From positions 79,536 through 143,535 of the forward strand of contig JAMQCK010000042.1 in NCBI GenBank assembly GCA_024196135.1: a stretch of 64,000 bases of DNA, given 5' to 3'. The translations under genes were made by a program, and so were the position numbers. Source of the DNA: Pleurotus ostreatus/Saccharomyces cerevisiae fusant. Taxonomy: Eukaryota; Opisthokonta. Shown here in pieces: positions 31,490-42,419 of the stretch; the stretch's first letter is position 1, and each line of letters begins with the position of its first letter. Under the pieces are notes generated by a model that searched no databases, was not told the origin of the DNA, and was given only the letters and a program-made list of their open reading frames with translations.

Positions 31490-34400
31490 ATGCCGTCCGT
31501 CGCGGAGAAGTCCGTCTCACTGGACTCCCTCACGTCGCAATTCCCCCTCACCTTCCCCATCCCGACTCCGAAATCCGTGCCGGACTTGATCACGGTTCAT
31601 GACATCGCACGCGAGGAGGACTTGCTGCGAAACCCCACATCTTTTCGCGCTTGGTGGACTGCGATACATGCTACAAGGGAAGCCTATGTCGCCCAGTCGA
31701 AGATAGAGAAGCTACCTGAGGACGTACCTCCCGAAGTCGCCGCGCTCTTGGGACCTCTTGCAACACCGCTTGGGCGCCTGTCTTTGCAAAGACTGACATA
31801 CCTTTACGAGGCAGCACTTACTCAGTTCGCTGGCTCGTACAAGCTATGGAAGTCATACCTCACTATGCGCATGTCCTTCGTGCTTGGCAGGCTCGTCATG
31901 AAGAAGAAGGCTGGCGGCCGGAAAAAGTTTCCCGACATGAAGGACGCGCTGGAGGAGGAGAAAGAAGACCTCGAGCAGTGGGAGGGGGGCTTGCACGGTA
32001 TCGTAGGCTGGGAGGAATGGAAGGCGCTTGTCGCGACATTCGAGCGCGCCCTCATGTGGCTGCCCAAGGTGCGTCGATCGACATTGCTCACTGTCGTGTC
32101 ACTGACATACATTCCCCAAGATGCCGCGACTGTGGTTGATGTACCTATCCATTTTCAACCACCCCCTTTGCCCACCTACCCTTGTCAACACGCACGCTCG
32201 TCACACATACGACCGCGCACTCCGCACTCTGCCACCATCTCTACACCACCGCATATGGGTACGCTATCTGCTCTGGGCGGAAGCTCGAGGCGGCGCGACC
32301 ATGGTCGCTGTGTACCGGCGCTACCTTGCTGTCGACCCCAGCATCACCGAGCGCTTCACCCACCTCCTCTTGAACTCCCCCCACTCCGCCCCTCGACCTC
32401 TCGAGGCTGCGAAGTACCTCCTGTCACTCGCGCGCAAGGCTGCTCGCGGCGAATACACCAGCCCTGAGGGCAAGAGCCCTTACCAGCTGCTCCTCGACTG
32501 GCTTGAAGTCGTCGAGAAGTACCCTGAGGAGGTCGGTCTCGACGTCGACGACACCAACACCTCGAACGATGCAGCAAAAGCGGAGGAAGAAGCCGCTGCC
32601 AGCGCATCAACGGTCGTCGAGCCCGCCTCCGTCACTGGCCAGGTTATGCGCATGGCAGGACCTGCTATTCCCGTCACTGTCTCCGCTGACGGCAAGACGC
32701 GGCCATACGACGAAGATGAAGACCCCAAGAGCCCGCGCAAACTAAATATCGAGCAAATTATTCGCAATGATGGTCTCTCGGTGTACAAGGACCAGGCGGG
32801 CCGTCTTTGGACAGGATTGGCGACCTACTGGATCAATCGAGCCGAGCTCGAGCGCGCGAAGGAGACCTTCGAAGCCGGACTTGCCGCCGTCGTCACCGTC
32901 CGCGACTTCACCCAGATCTTCGACGCGTACGCCGAGTTCAACGAGTCCGTGATCAGCGGGTACATGGAGACGCTGGAGGAAGAGGACGACGAGGAGGCGA
33001 CGAAGGAGATCGAGGAGGAGCTGCAGAAGCACATGCAGGAGTTCGAGGCGCTGATGGACCGGCGGCCGTTCTTGAACAACGACGTGCTGCTCAGGCGGAA
33101 TCCAAATGATGTGCAGGAGTGGGAGAAGCGGGTGGCGCTGTGGGGAGAGGACGATGCGAAGGTGGCGGAGACGTATACGAAGGCGCTGGAGACGATCAAC
33201 CCGCGGAGGGCGACGGCGAACTTGCATCGGCTGTACGTGAACTTCGCGAAGTTCTACGAGGAGGGTGGAACGACGAGGGAGGCGGAGCCGGACTTGGACG
33301 CAGCGAGAAAGATCTTGGAGAAGGCGACAAAGGTGCATTTCAAGAATGTTGATGACTTGGCGGAGGTTTGGTGCGAGTGGGCAGAGCTTGAGCTTCGCCA
33401 TGAGTGCGTACAATTCCTTCGTCCCGTCTTACTCAAACGCTGATCAATGCATAGAAATTACGATGAAGCCATCCGGGTCATGCAGCGAGCCGCTGCCATC
33501 CCGAAGAACCCTCGCATTAACTATCACGACCAAGTAAGTCACCAACGTGCTTCCTTTAACGTCTCAGGCTGATAATCTCTTCAGTCACTATCAGTTCAAA
33601 CTCGCCTGTTTAAGTCCCTTAAGCTGTGGTCCTTCTACGTGGACCTCGAAGAGTCAATCGGCACGGTCGAATCCGCCAAAGCGGTTTACGACAAGATCCT
33701 CGACCTGCGCATCGCCAACGCCCAGATCATCGTCAACTACGCCGCCTTCTTGGAAGAGAACAAGTACTACGAGGAGAGCTTTAAGGTAAGGCCACATCAT
33801 CATTCTCTTTCTACTCTGAGCTTACGCGCCTGCAGGTCTACGAACGCGGCGTCGAGCTCTTCACCTTCCCCGTCTCCTTCGAGCTCTGGAACATCTACCT
33901 CTCCAAGTTCGTCAAGCGCTACGGCGGCTCCAAGCTCGAGCGCGCGCGCGACCTCTTCGAGCAGGCGCTCGAGAAGTGCCCAGCGAAGTTCTGCAAGCCG
34001 CTGTTCTTGATGTACGCGAAGCTCGAGGAGGAGCATGGCCTGGCGAAGCGCGCGATGTCGATCTTGGACCGCGCGACGCAGGTGGTGGCGGATGAGGATA
34101 AGTTTGAAATGTTTACGATCTACATTGCGAAAGCGACGGAGAACTATGGTCTCCCAGCCACACGGCCCATCTACGAGCGTGCTCTGGAAGGTACGCCCAC
34201 ACTCTTCCCTTCTTCAATCTCCACCTATACTTACGCCCCCCTTTCCAGTCCTCCCCGACCGCCAAACCGCCGAGATGTGCCTCCGGTACGCCGCCCTCGA
34301 GCGCAAGCTCGGCGAAATCGACCGCGCGCGCGCCATCTACGCCCACGCCTCCCAGTTCTGCGACCCGCGCACGAACCCCAAGTTCTGGGCCGAGTGGAAC

Positions 34401-34709
34401 AGCTTCGAGATCGAGACCGGGAGCGAGGACACGTTCCGGGAGATGCTGCGCCTCAAGCGCGCGGTGCAGGCGCAGTTCAACACGGAAGCCAGTTACCTCG
34501 CCGCGCAGACCGTGTCGGCGAGTGCGGCGGGTGCTAATGCGCAAGAGGATGGTGCAGCGGCGGCAGGGGAGGACGCGATGGCGGCGGCGGAGAGGGCGGC
34601 GGTGAAGGGGCCGGCGTTTGTGAGTGCGTCGAGTAATCCGGTGAAGGAGGCGGAGGCGAAGCCGGTGGAGAATGTGGAGGAGATTCATATATCGGACGAT
34701 GAGGAGTAG
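31490..34709 (+). CDS. SYF1: pre-mRNA-splicing factor SYF1
   Basis: HAT-repeat scaffold of the Prp19/NTC complex in the spliceosome. Six exons (31490-32068, 32121-33403, 33455-33533, 33585-33785, 33836-34190, 34249-34709) give 985 aa. Half-a-TPR repeats run the whole length, with the typical W...Y and P signatures: [85 protein letters not shown] and FWAEWNSFE. The C-terminus is Ala/Glu-rich and ends HISDDEE, like other SYF1 proteins. The start is the first ATG in the frame after a short GC-poor leader. The length fits the family (about 850-1000 aa). Confidence 0.93.
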
Positions 34710-34907
34710 GTGCTGTATTTTGTAGGTATTTTGGCACGAAGGACTTTGCGTGGCCCGAACCACCTGTGATCTTGAGGAAGTCGGTGCTGGCAAGCAAGTA
34801 CGCCAATGCTCTGGGACGTCACGCGCTTAGGTCACTGCGCTAAACATCGGTGCGCAAGTGCGACGTTGCTGGCCCTCAGCAAGTATCCTGGGTGCGCTCT
34901 GCGTGCC

Positions 34908-35766
34908 TCATCGCCGTCCCCATCGGTCAATCTCCGCGGCACACAAATCGTTCCATCTCGCATCCCAGCCCTCGTCTTCGAGGTCGGTCTGTGCTGCCCA
35001 TTCGGAGACGATCAGGCGCGACTCCTCAAAGGAGAGGGAATGGCTGCGAAGCCGCTGTATCATGTCGGCGTGCTCTTCCAGGGACCTGTGATAGGGAACA
35101 AGGAGGTCTGGGATCTCCGTAACTGAAGGAGATGAGATGGCAAAGGTCACTTTGGTGGAAGGAATACTCACCGAACTTCTCCAAAGGCCATGTCACCCAC
35201 AAGGGTTCTGTACTGACCCATTGCCATCCCTTAGTCTTATGCGCGTTCTGCAGGACCGCTTCCAGACTGTCAATAATCGCGTTCATCTTCTGGAATTGTT
35301 TCCTCTGCAAGTCGCGTAAGACGCATGATCGAAGAAGTTATGAAGGACTGACCAGCTTGCCGAGTATTACGTCCAGATCGGTAATGCACTTCTCCATTAC
35401 CGAGATTTTTTCGCTTACGATATGGGTCTTTGGCTTTCGCCCTGGGACTAGCGCGAGTGCATTCCTGACTTGCATTGAGACTTGGACACTGCACGCGAAG
35501 AAGTGAACGCACTCAAGCTCTGTTCTGCTATCTACAAGAGTCTTCGTTGCCCTCAGTCCGTCATGCAGCACAAGTTCATCCCATGTCTGTGCGATCGACT
35601 GCAGCTCTTGCATAGCAGCCCGCACCTGGCGATGATACGTGCTCTCCGTCGATCCTGCGCGCGACGAGGAGTTCGGTGCGCTATTTCCTCCTCCTCTTTT
35701 CTGCGCCTGCGCAGGAGACGAGGTCGGCGTCGACGGGCCCTTGAACGATGCCAATCGGCTGCTCAT
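34908..35766 (-). CDS. small coiled-coil protein of unknown function
   Basis: Four exons (35766-35513, 35464-35353, 35304-35172, 35122-34908) make 237 aa. A Ser/Pro/Gln-rich head starts MSSRLASFKGPSTPTSSPAQ. Helices with coiled-coil character follow (YHRQVRAAMQELQSIAQTWD, EKISVMEKCITDLDVILGKL, FQKMNAIIDSLEAVLQ). A Trp-rich segment GWQWVSTEPLWVTWPLEKF comes next, then a charged C-terminal region ending AAEIDRWGRR. I do not recognise the family. The shape (disordered head, central coiled coil) suits a subunit of a larger assembly. Its start is 245 bp from the divergent C78 protease gene. Confidence 0.75.
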
Positions 35767-36011
35767 TTGGGGCGTGGAAAAGACCGATGGACGTAAAGAA
35801 CAAAAGGAAAGGCCAAGTTGGGTAACGCGATCAGTCACATTTTGTCACGCGCGTTTTGCTTCCGATTACATCATTAGCAGGCTTCGGACGCGTCGCCGCT
35901 CCTTGGCCTTGTACTTCTCGACATGTCGTATACTTTGGCTGGCGGACGACTGGATGCCTCAGAGGCGGGACTGGGGGCAAACGGGTGCGCTGCATGGTCT
36001 AGTCGCCTATA

Positions 36012-37951
36012 ATGTTGCTGAAGCTTGTTATTAGCCAAGAAGCGCTACAATGTCAACTATGCTTCATCAATCTTGACAAGTTCACCATCAAGCAGCGCGG
36101 AGAGCACTATGACAATCACTTCAAAGACGAAGGTCCATCCGGAACTGTGACACAACAACCTAAGGACAGTTTCAATAAGCGCAATAGGACAACTTCGAGC
36201 TCGTCATGGAAGGAGAAGGGCAAAGGCGCACTCGACTCTATGAATTGGAAGACTCGCGACTCGGGCTTCTGGCACCCAGGTCTCCCTACACCTCCCCCAT
36301 CATCCTTTACCCCCGGTGCGTCTCTCGTCCTCTCATACTTCCAATAGGTTGAGCCCGCTAATGGCATAATCAGGTGTTATCCCCCTCCTTAAACGCGCCC
36401 TCCGTCGCTCGATCGACCGCGGGAAGACGCAGCGCGCCGTTGTATGCCACCATCGCGCTATCCATGTCTCCAACGAGATGTTCGACCGGACGTGGGGCTG
36501 CGGGTGCGCCATACATAGTCTCAAGCTTTGCACGATCTCATTTACCCCCAGTTATCGCAACTTCCTCATGGCATGCGCTATTCTGATGGTGCAGGAGAAG
36601 CAGCCCGCATACGCGGCTCTGTTACAAAGACCTTTGGTGCCTCCAAGTGTACGAAATCTGCAGCGATGGATCGAGGAGGCGTGGGCGGCAGGTGAGTGAC
36701 TAAAGCGGTCATGAGTGCGTTGCTTACGAACTCGCACAGGCTTCGACCGTGAGGGCGCGCAACAACTCAAGAAGCTCGTTGGGACTGGCAAATGGATCGG
36801 TACCGCAGACCTATGGGTCGCATTTGCATGTAGAGGCATACCGTGAGCCTCTCCTTGTATGCATCTCACTTCAAATGTCAATCCTCATCAGAGCGGAACT
36901 GGTTGACTTCAACTTGAAGAACCAGCCCAATGGTGAGTCTTATGTTTGACTCACTAAGCCACAGTATTCTTTCTTCCTTCAGCTGACGCCTCTCCCAGCC
37001 GACCCCGTCATCCGATGGATCATGCAGTACTTCGATCCGCCAAACAGCCCTATACCAGCCCCTACCGACGTCAATACCGCCCTGATGAACTCGTCGCCCA
37101 TCGTTTCGACGGACAAGATGCCCATCATCTTGCAGTATAACGGTCACTCGCAGACGATTGTTGGATACGAGCAGATGAGGGATGGGAGAGTGAATTTGTT
37201 GACGCTGGATCCGGGGCGGTGAGTGCTCCGTCGCACTGAAGTTGATAAAGTGAAAAGGGCTGACGCCGCGTCTCTCCACAGCACGCCTACCAAGCACCTT
37301 CGACAAGCTGCGCTGGCGGAGGCCGGATTCGCGCAGCCAGACGCACCATCGCCGTCATCATCGAGGGATACAGGTGGTCATCGGGGACCAGAGAATCAAC
37401 AAGGTCCTTCACGGAATCAACCAACAGGCCCCTCGGACCCGCATACCGGCCCACAGGAGGCAGAAGATCGCCACCCTCACGCACACAAGATCAAAGACTT
37501 CATACAGCACGGATCCCTACGCAATCATGGAAAACGGCGCGCGCCCGAGTCACCGCCGAATCAGCGGGCAACGCAGAGGCATGCGGGGCAGGCGAGTGGG
37601 GAAAACGCGCCTACTGGTAATGCAACGCACCCTACCGCTAATGGAACGAACCCTACCGGCTCAACTCCAACGCGTGGCAACGCTCTAGCACCCCGAGGAG
37701 GCGCCTCTGCCCCGAAGCAGGACCTTGACTGGGGTCAGACGATGCGGTTCTTTAGGAAGGATGGGAAGCAGTTGTGAGTGGCAGGGCTTCGGGCTGCTTT
37801 GGGGATGAAACCGTCCAAGGGCGCCTTACTGACATCGCTGCGCAGGAATAAGAAGGATTCTTACCAAATCCTGTACTTCCCCCTGACCCCACCTCTGACG
37901 GAAGCCGAGAAGATGAGGCGGCGGGTGGTGTATAGTACGAGGATATGCTGA
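36012..37951 (+). CDS. C78-family cysteine peptidase (ZUFSP/Mug105-type deubiquitinase)
   Basis: Eight exons total 511 aa. The N-terminal zinc finger LQCQLCFINLDKFTIKQRGEHYDNHF has the C-x2-C...H-x3-H form of ubiquitin-binding ZUFSP fingers. The peptidase domain follows: MFDRTWGCGYRNFLMAC carries the catalytic Cys and is joined across an intron (36503/36552). QYNGHSQTIVGYEQ holds the catalytic His, and LLTLDPGR the Asp-Pro-Gly. Next, a disordered Pro/Thr/Asn-rich insert fills most of exon 7 (37282-37773), and the family C-terminus SYQILYFPLTPPL closes the fold. Characterised relatives cut K63-linked ubiquitin chains; the family was first described as UFM1-specific. The start Met at 36012 is a few residues upstream of the finger; an earlier exon is possible. 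Confidence 0.85.
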
Positions 37952-38647
37952 GGCGATGGATGGTGCGCATGTCTTGGGCCGTACGGTCGGTTTTGCGATC
38001 TAATTACCTGGAGCTTGAACATCGGACATCTTGACGATACATCTATGCAATCTTTCTTGTACTGCTAGCTATCATACCCTCTCACTCGCGTAATCTACAA
38101 TAGCAACCCAGTGGTCCATTGGCGGCCCATCACGCTCACGACGGTCCCCCGTTTGAGTCCGATTGCCATCGTACATTGATGGATACTGCGAGCGTAGAGC
38201 GATGACCTACATGTTCGCGCTCCGGTGTTGGAGGAAACTGAGATGGTGATGATAGAACCCAGGGCCGCTTTATTAACAATAAGAAACGGACAGACAGGGT
38301 CCAGTGCGTATGTACAATGTGGGCGAGGCTGACGAGTACACAGAGCGAGGACGAGACGGATGCGTAGGTGGAGGGATGATGAGGCGTGTACGTAGACGTA
38401 CGCGACACGACGTACGCGTAGGAGGAGGAAAGCCACGTATACGACGACGGGGATGACGGCGTACACGAGAACGAGGATAGGGCGGAACGTACACTAAGTG
38501 GAGACGGAGAGCATAGCCAGCAGCCGCTGGTGTTCGAGTAAGGTAGAATAAGTGTCGGGCATAGCGCTCGATGAGACGTTCCGTGAGACGAAGGGCAAGC
38601 GACAGGTAACGAAAGAGCCGGGAGGTGCGCACAGCGCCAGAGAAGGC
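37952..38647. other. intergenic between convergent genes
   Basis: 3' flanks of the C78 peptidase and HPC2 genes. Arg/Ser-rich frames between 38.1 and 38.6 kb on the minus strand have no motifs. Loose GACGTACGC-type repeats occur at about 38390-38420. Confidence 0.45.
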
Positions 38648-40560
38648 TTATTGTTGATCTTCTGCCTGTTCCCTCTCCAACCTCTTCTTGATCGCGCTCA
38701 CTGAAGGAGGATTAAAAGGGAGTATATGCGGGTGATGTATGGCTTACCGTCACGAGAAATCTGTCCGGACGACACCCAGCCGTCCGGGAAGGCGGCGATG
38801 ATCTTCTGGTAGAGCACCTTCCGCATGCCCTGCTCGCTCATCTGAATGACCGAGCCCTCGAGTTGGCTAGGAGTACGGGTAAGCGATGATCAAATTTGGC
38901 AATGCATTAACCCACTTCTTCTCGTTCTCAAGGCGGCAAACCTCATTGCTGAGGAGCACGAGCTGCCAGACAATGGTCTTCATCTGCTCATTCATGCGGA
39001 ACTTCTTGGTGGGCGGGTTCGCGGGCCCCTTGTCCTTCTCTGGCTGCGTCGCCGGTGGTGCGTCACCGTCGACGTCCATAGCGTCCTGCAGCTCGCGCTC
39101 CTCCGTTGGATGTCGAGTGGGCACAGCAGAGTGATTGCTGTCATCCTCGGAACGGGCACCGTTCTCAGCCGCGGCCTTCTCCTGGCGGTTGTTCCATGCA
39201 GCCAGGCTCTTCTTGTAGTCCTCCTCCGCCTTGGGAAAGCCCTCATCAGCGAGCTGCTTGAGCTGAGCGAGCAGCGCATCTTGGCGCTCGGTGAGCAGGG
39301 CGATGTGGTCGTGGAAGACAGTGCGCTTGATGAGCTTCGTCATCGTGAACTTGTTGTACGGGAAGAGCTGCGGCATGAGCGCAAAAAACGCGTCGTCGTA
39401 CTCGTCCAGGCGGATCGCGAGCAGCGCGAGGTCGGTGAGCATCGGCTTGATGGACGGCGGGAACTTGCCCTTGACCTCCCAATTCTCATGCGCGATGGCG
39501 GACTTGAGGGACTCGACCATGCGCTGGATGTCCGGGTGGAAGGAGTTGATGTCGACGAGCTTGCGCTTCTTGCCGTTCTCGACGACGGTGATGTAGCGCT
39601 TGCGCTTCTGGCCGGTGACGGCGCTGTCATTGTCGGCGGCGGCGGCAGCGTGCTTGCGATCTTGCTCATCGGTGTCGGAGACGGGGATGGGGGCGTCGCG
39701 GGAGCCATCCTGGATGGCGCGGAGGGCGCTGTTGATCGCGCTGCCGTGTGATCGGCCGGCGTCGGAGGCGACGACGTTGCCGACTGTGAGTGGCATCTTC
39801 CTGGACTTGGGCTTCCGCGCGGGGCTTCTAGCGAGCGATAAGTAGGAGGACGCAGGAAGAGGAAGTACGCCGCACTTGTCCTTCATGAGGGCCACCTCGC
39901 CAGAGGAAACGTAGAACCCCTGTTGCTTGGTCTGGGCAAAGAATTTGCGCTCGTCGATGGCGAGCTCAGAGTCGTCGATGAAGGGGTCAGATACATCGTA
40001 GTAGTCTGCGCCGTATTTCTGAGGAGGAGGAGAGGTAAGTACAATGCCAGTCCGGAATAGGCATGTGAGCGTACCCGCTTCTTCCGCTTCGGGGCCTTCC
40101 CGCCTTCGTCGGGCTCGACGTCGCCCTCCTCGCCCTCGCTGTCGCCACTATCGTGGTGGACCTTGACGGCGACGGGAGTCGGTGGTCGTTGTCCGGTCTC
40201 GCGGGCAAGTGCCGCTATATCGACCTCGTAGTTGTCGGGGCCGCCGAGGGTGATGTCGAGTCGGATCGTCTGCAGCGGCGGACGCTCGGGTGGTGGCGGC
40301 GATCCCGACGGCGAGCGCGCGCGCTGCTTCGCCTTGGCCTTGCTGACCGGTTTCGACGACTCTGGTGGATGGAGGAAGGCGGCGGGGGCGGAAGCGGGTG
40401 GTGGGGCGACGGGCGTGGGGTCGCGAGGCGCCGGCTCGATAAAGCTGCGGTCGTCTGGTATCGACGGCTGGCGCGATGGTGGCAGCGAGTAGACAGGCGT
40501 CGAGCGGTGGGAGGCGCTACGGCGTGGGGCCTCGGAGAGCATCTCAATGTCGGACGACAT
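38648..40560 (-). CDS. HPC2: HPC2 / ubinuclein, HIR histone-chaperone subunit
   Basis: Subunit of the HIR complex that deposits H3-H4 independently of replication. Five exons, about 570 aa. It starts MSSDIEMLSEAPRRS. A Pro-rich segment and an early conserved block (IRLDITLGGPDNYEV) precede a Lys/Arg run. The diagnostic HUN/HRD motif KYGADYYDVSDPFIDDSE then opens exon 2. Next come KFFAQTKQQGFYVSSG, a basic stretch, and a middle ubinuclein-type helical domain (HPDIQRMVESLKSAI, PPSIKPMLTDLALLAIRLDE, PYNKFTMTKLIKRTVFHDHI). The C-terminus is KKRLEREQAEDQQ after a 38-residue exon and a final phase-1 join. The HUN motif contacts the H3-H4-bound Hir1/HIRA side in known complexes. Confidence 0.9.
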
Positions 40561-41255
40561 CGCGGCGGCGCACCAACGGCGGGCTGCGGAAAACAACGAC
40601 GAACCTTCCAACTTTCTGAACTTCCGATTTTTCGCACCGCATTTTCGCTTGCATTTGCCGCGTCATCCGTCCGCCAGCTCAGCGAACTTCCACCGCGGCC
40701 AACGTGGCCGGTTTGGGACGTCTTGCGTTCGAACCACGCCCCTGCCATGATCTTGTTCTCCATTTCTAGGTCTACTCCGCTTGTCAATTCGCTCAAAAAA
40801 GGCATGGGCAACATAATTTATACCCCGTTTACATTTACAGGCTCTTAGATACTGCCCATCTAGCCTGTGAGGCTCAGTATAAGTAGACGGTGGCGCAGGG
40901 CATCTTGAACCTGGAACCTTCCTTTCTTGGAAGAGGCCCCACAATTGATCGACATCACCTCGGGCCTCGGCGATTTCTCTTCTGCCATCACTTGGCTCGG
41001 GCACCCTCAGCTTCTCACTCTTACAGCGCATACCTCTGCAGGCAAGGCTTATCGAACGGCCCTTCACCCTCTCTTGTGAAATTGTACTCGAGGTCCATTC
41101 AGAAAGGAAGGACCTAACCACAAGACACATCATACTCATCCACCCCCACACGCAACTAGCCAACAGAAATCCCATCCATTTGCTTGCTATGATACAGTGC
41201 TGTTTCCATCCAAGTCCATGGTTACAAGACAAGTCCGTCATCAAGCTCGTTCAAC
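40561..41255. other. intergenic, no gene seen
   Basis: 5' flank of HPC2 and 3' flank of HSP20. One long frame on the minus strand (40663-41244) has no family motif and starts poorly. GTTCGAACC at 40727 resembles a tRNA T-loop, but no cloverleaf surrounds it. Confidence 0.45.
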
Positions 41256-41819
41256 TCATGCCACCGTGATCTTCTTCGGCGTATTCTGTGCCCCGGTCTT
41301 CGGGAAGGTGACGGTGAGGACGCCGTTCTCCAGCGCGGCCTTCACCTCGTCCTCCTGCGATTCGAGTTAGCCTCTTCTTCATCTTCAGTCATAAGACGCG
41401 TGAAGAGCTTACCTTCACGCCCCCCGGCAGACGCAGCGTGCGCGAGATCTTGCCATACCGGCGCTCGCGCACCGCGTAGCCCTGCTCCTCCTTGTCCGAC
41501 TCCGACTTGGTCTCGCCGGACACCGTGAGCAGGCCGTTCTGCACATTGACCTGCACGTCCTCCTTCTTCAGCCCGGGGAGCTCGAACGTCGCGGTGACGA
41601 GGTTCTTCTCCGCGTCTTCGTGGAGGTCCATCCTGGGTGATGGCGTCAGTACGGGCGTGTTCGTCGACAAGTGCAGGATGAATAGGTTACACACCTGGGC
41701 TTCAAGGTTTGGACGACATCGCTAGAGGCACCCTCGCCGCGACGACGCTGGGCCTCGCCGAAGAACTCGTTGAAGATGCGGTCGACGTCGTAGAAAGGCT
41801 CGTAGCGGAAGAGAGACAT
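41256..41819 (-). CDS. small heat-shock protein HSP20 (alpha-crystallin domain)
   Basis: ATP-independent chaperone that holds unfolding proteins in large oligomers. Three exons (41819-41695, 41632-41413, 41354-41256) give 147 aa. The N-terminal arm MSLFRYEPFYDVDRIFNEFF is typical. The alpha-crystallin domain follows: MDLHEDAEKNLVTATFELPG, LKKEDVQVNVQNGLLTVSGE, RERRYGKISRTLRLPGGVK and the GVLTVTFPK strand. The oligomer-forming C-terminal I/V-x-I/V motif appears as KKITVA. The length is usual for fungal HSP20. Upstream heat-shock elements and a TATA box support strong stress induction. Confidence 0.94.
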
Positions 41820-41925
41820 CGCTGTCGAGTAGGGTAGAGGCGAGTAGAGTGTAGTGTGTTGGTTGTTGCTTGAGTCAAGTGAAGATGCTTGTACTTGTTC
41901 TGAAGAATAGGCTGGCTTTGGGCGC

Positions 41926-41933
41926 CTTTTATA
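41926..41933 (-). promoter_or_regulatory. TATA box of the HSP20 gene
   Basis: TATAAAAG read on the minus strand, about 107 bp upstream of the ATG. It lies between the heat-shock elements and the gene. Confidence 0.65.
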
Positions 41934-41962
41934 CGTTTGTGGACACCCGACTCGCTCGTAAT

Positions 41963-41970
41963 TTCTGGAA
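41963..41970. promoter_or_regulatory. proximal heat-shock half-element
   Basis: TTCTGGAA is two inverted nGAAn units (TTCnnGAA) about 145 bp before the HSP20 start. It is a minimal HSF1-type half site. Confidence 0.5.
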
Positions 41971-42089
41971 ACAAAGGAATGATTATATGACGTGTCATGA
42001 CACGCTTGCGTCTTCCGAGGTCAAGTCTAGACGGTTCTCTCACCAGCTAGCGTCGTTCAGCGTTACTGAGCGGAAGGGAGAATGCAGAA

Positions 42090-42102
42090 GAATATTCTGG
42101 AA
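42090..42102. promoter_or_regulatory. heat-shock element
   Basis: GAATATTCTGGAA is a perfect GAAnnTTCnnGAA, the trimer-binding consensus for heat-shock factor, about 270 bp upstream of the HSP20 ATG. Confidence 0.75.
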
Positions 42103-42419
42103 TAAAGTCATGGTGTTGACGAGTCTGCCACGGGCGACACGGTGTTGGCATACACTTGTCGAGCTCTTTGGACGCATGGACTCCGCCAGCGGCGCAGTGG
42201 CGAAGGTCTTGCCAGACACCATTGGCTCCGCGATCGCGCAAAGCCAAGAAGAAAATATGAATTTTGCATTACATGGCTGTAGATCCAGCGCTTGACCGTC
42301 GACCACGCCACCTCTAGGCGATCTCCAAGGTTGCCGTGATGTGAGCACAAAGATACCACCTATGTCTGTGGTACAAGTAAGCGGGTAAGCAGGGATTTCA
42401 CGCAAACAGCGAACCTCGT

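Larger units (their letters stand above)
41820..42419. other. HSP20 promoter region and F-box 3' flank
   Basis: Apart from the TATA box and heat-shock elements, no feature was recognised in the rest of these 600 bp. Confidence 0.5.

Noticed and set aside
32742..33413. 223-codon minus-strand open frame
   Set aside because: Opposite the large SYF1 exon with clear HAT repeats. Leu/Arg/Val-only composition.
38846..39751. 301-codon plus-strand open frame
   Set aside because: Antisense shadow of the HPC2 middle domain, whose conserved motifs are on the minus strand.
40727..40735. GTTCGAACC resembling a tRNA T-loop
   Set aside because: The flanking bases do not form T, anticodon and acceptor stems on either strand.
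40663..41244. 193-codon minus-strand open frame in a spacer
   Set aside because: No recognisable domain and poor composition. It overlaps the HPC2 5' flank and HSP20 3' flank, so it is more likely untranslated sequence.
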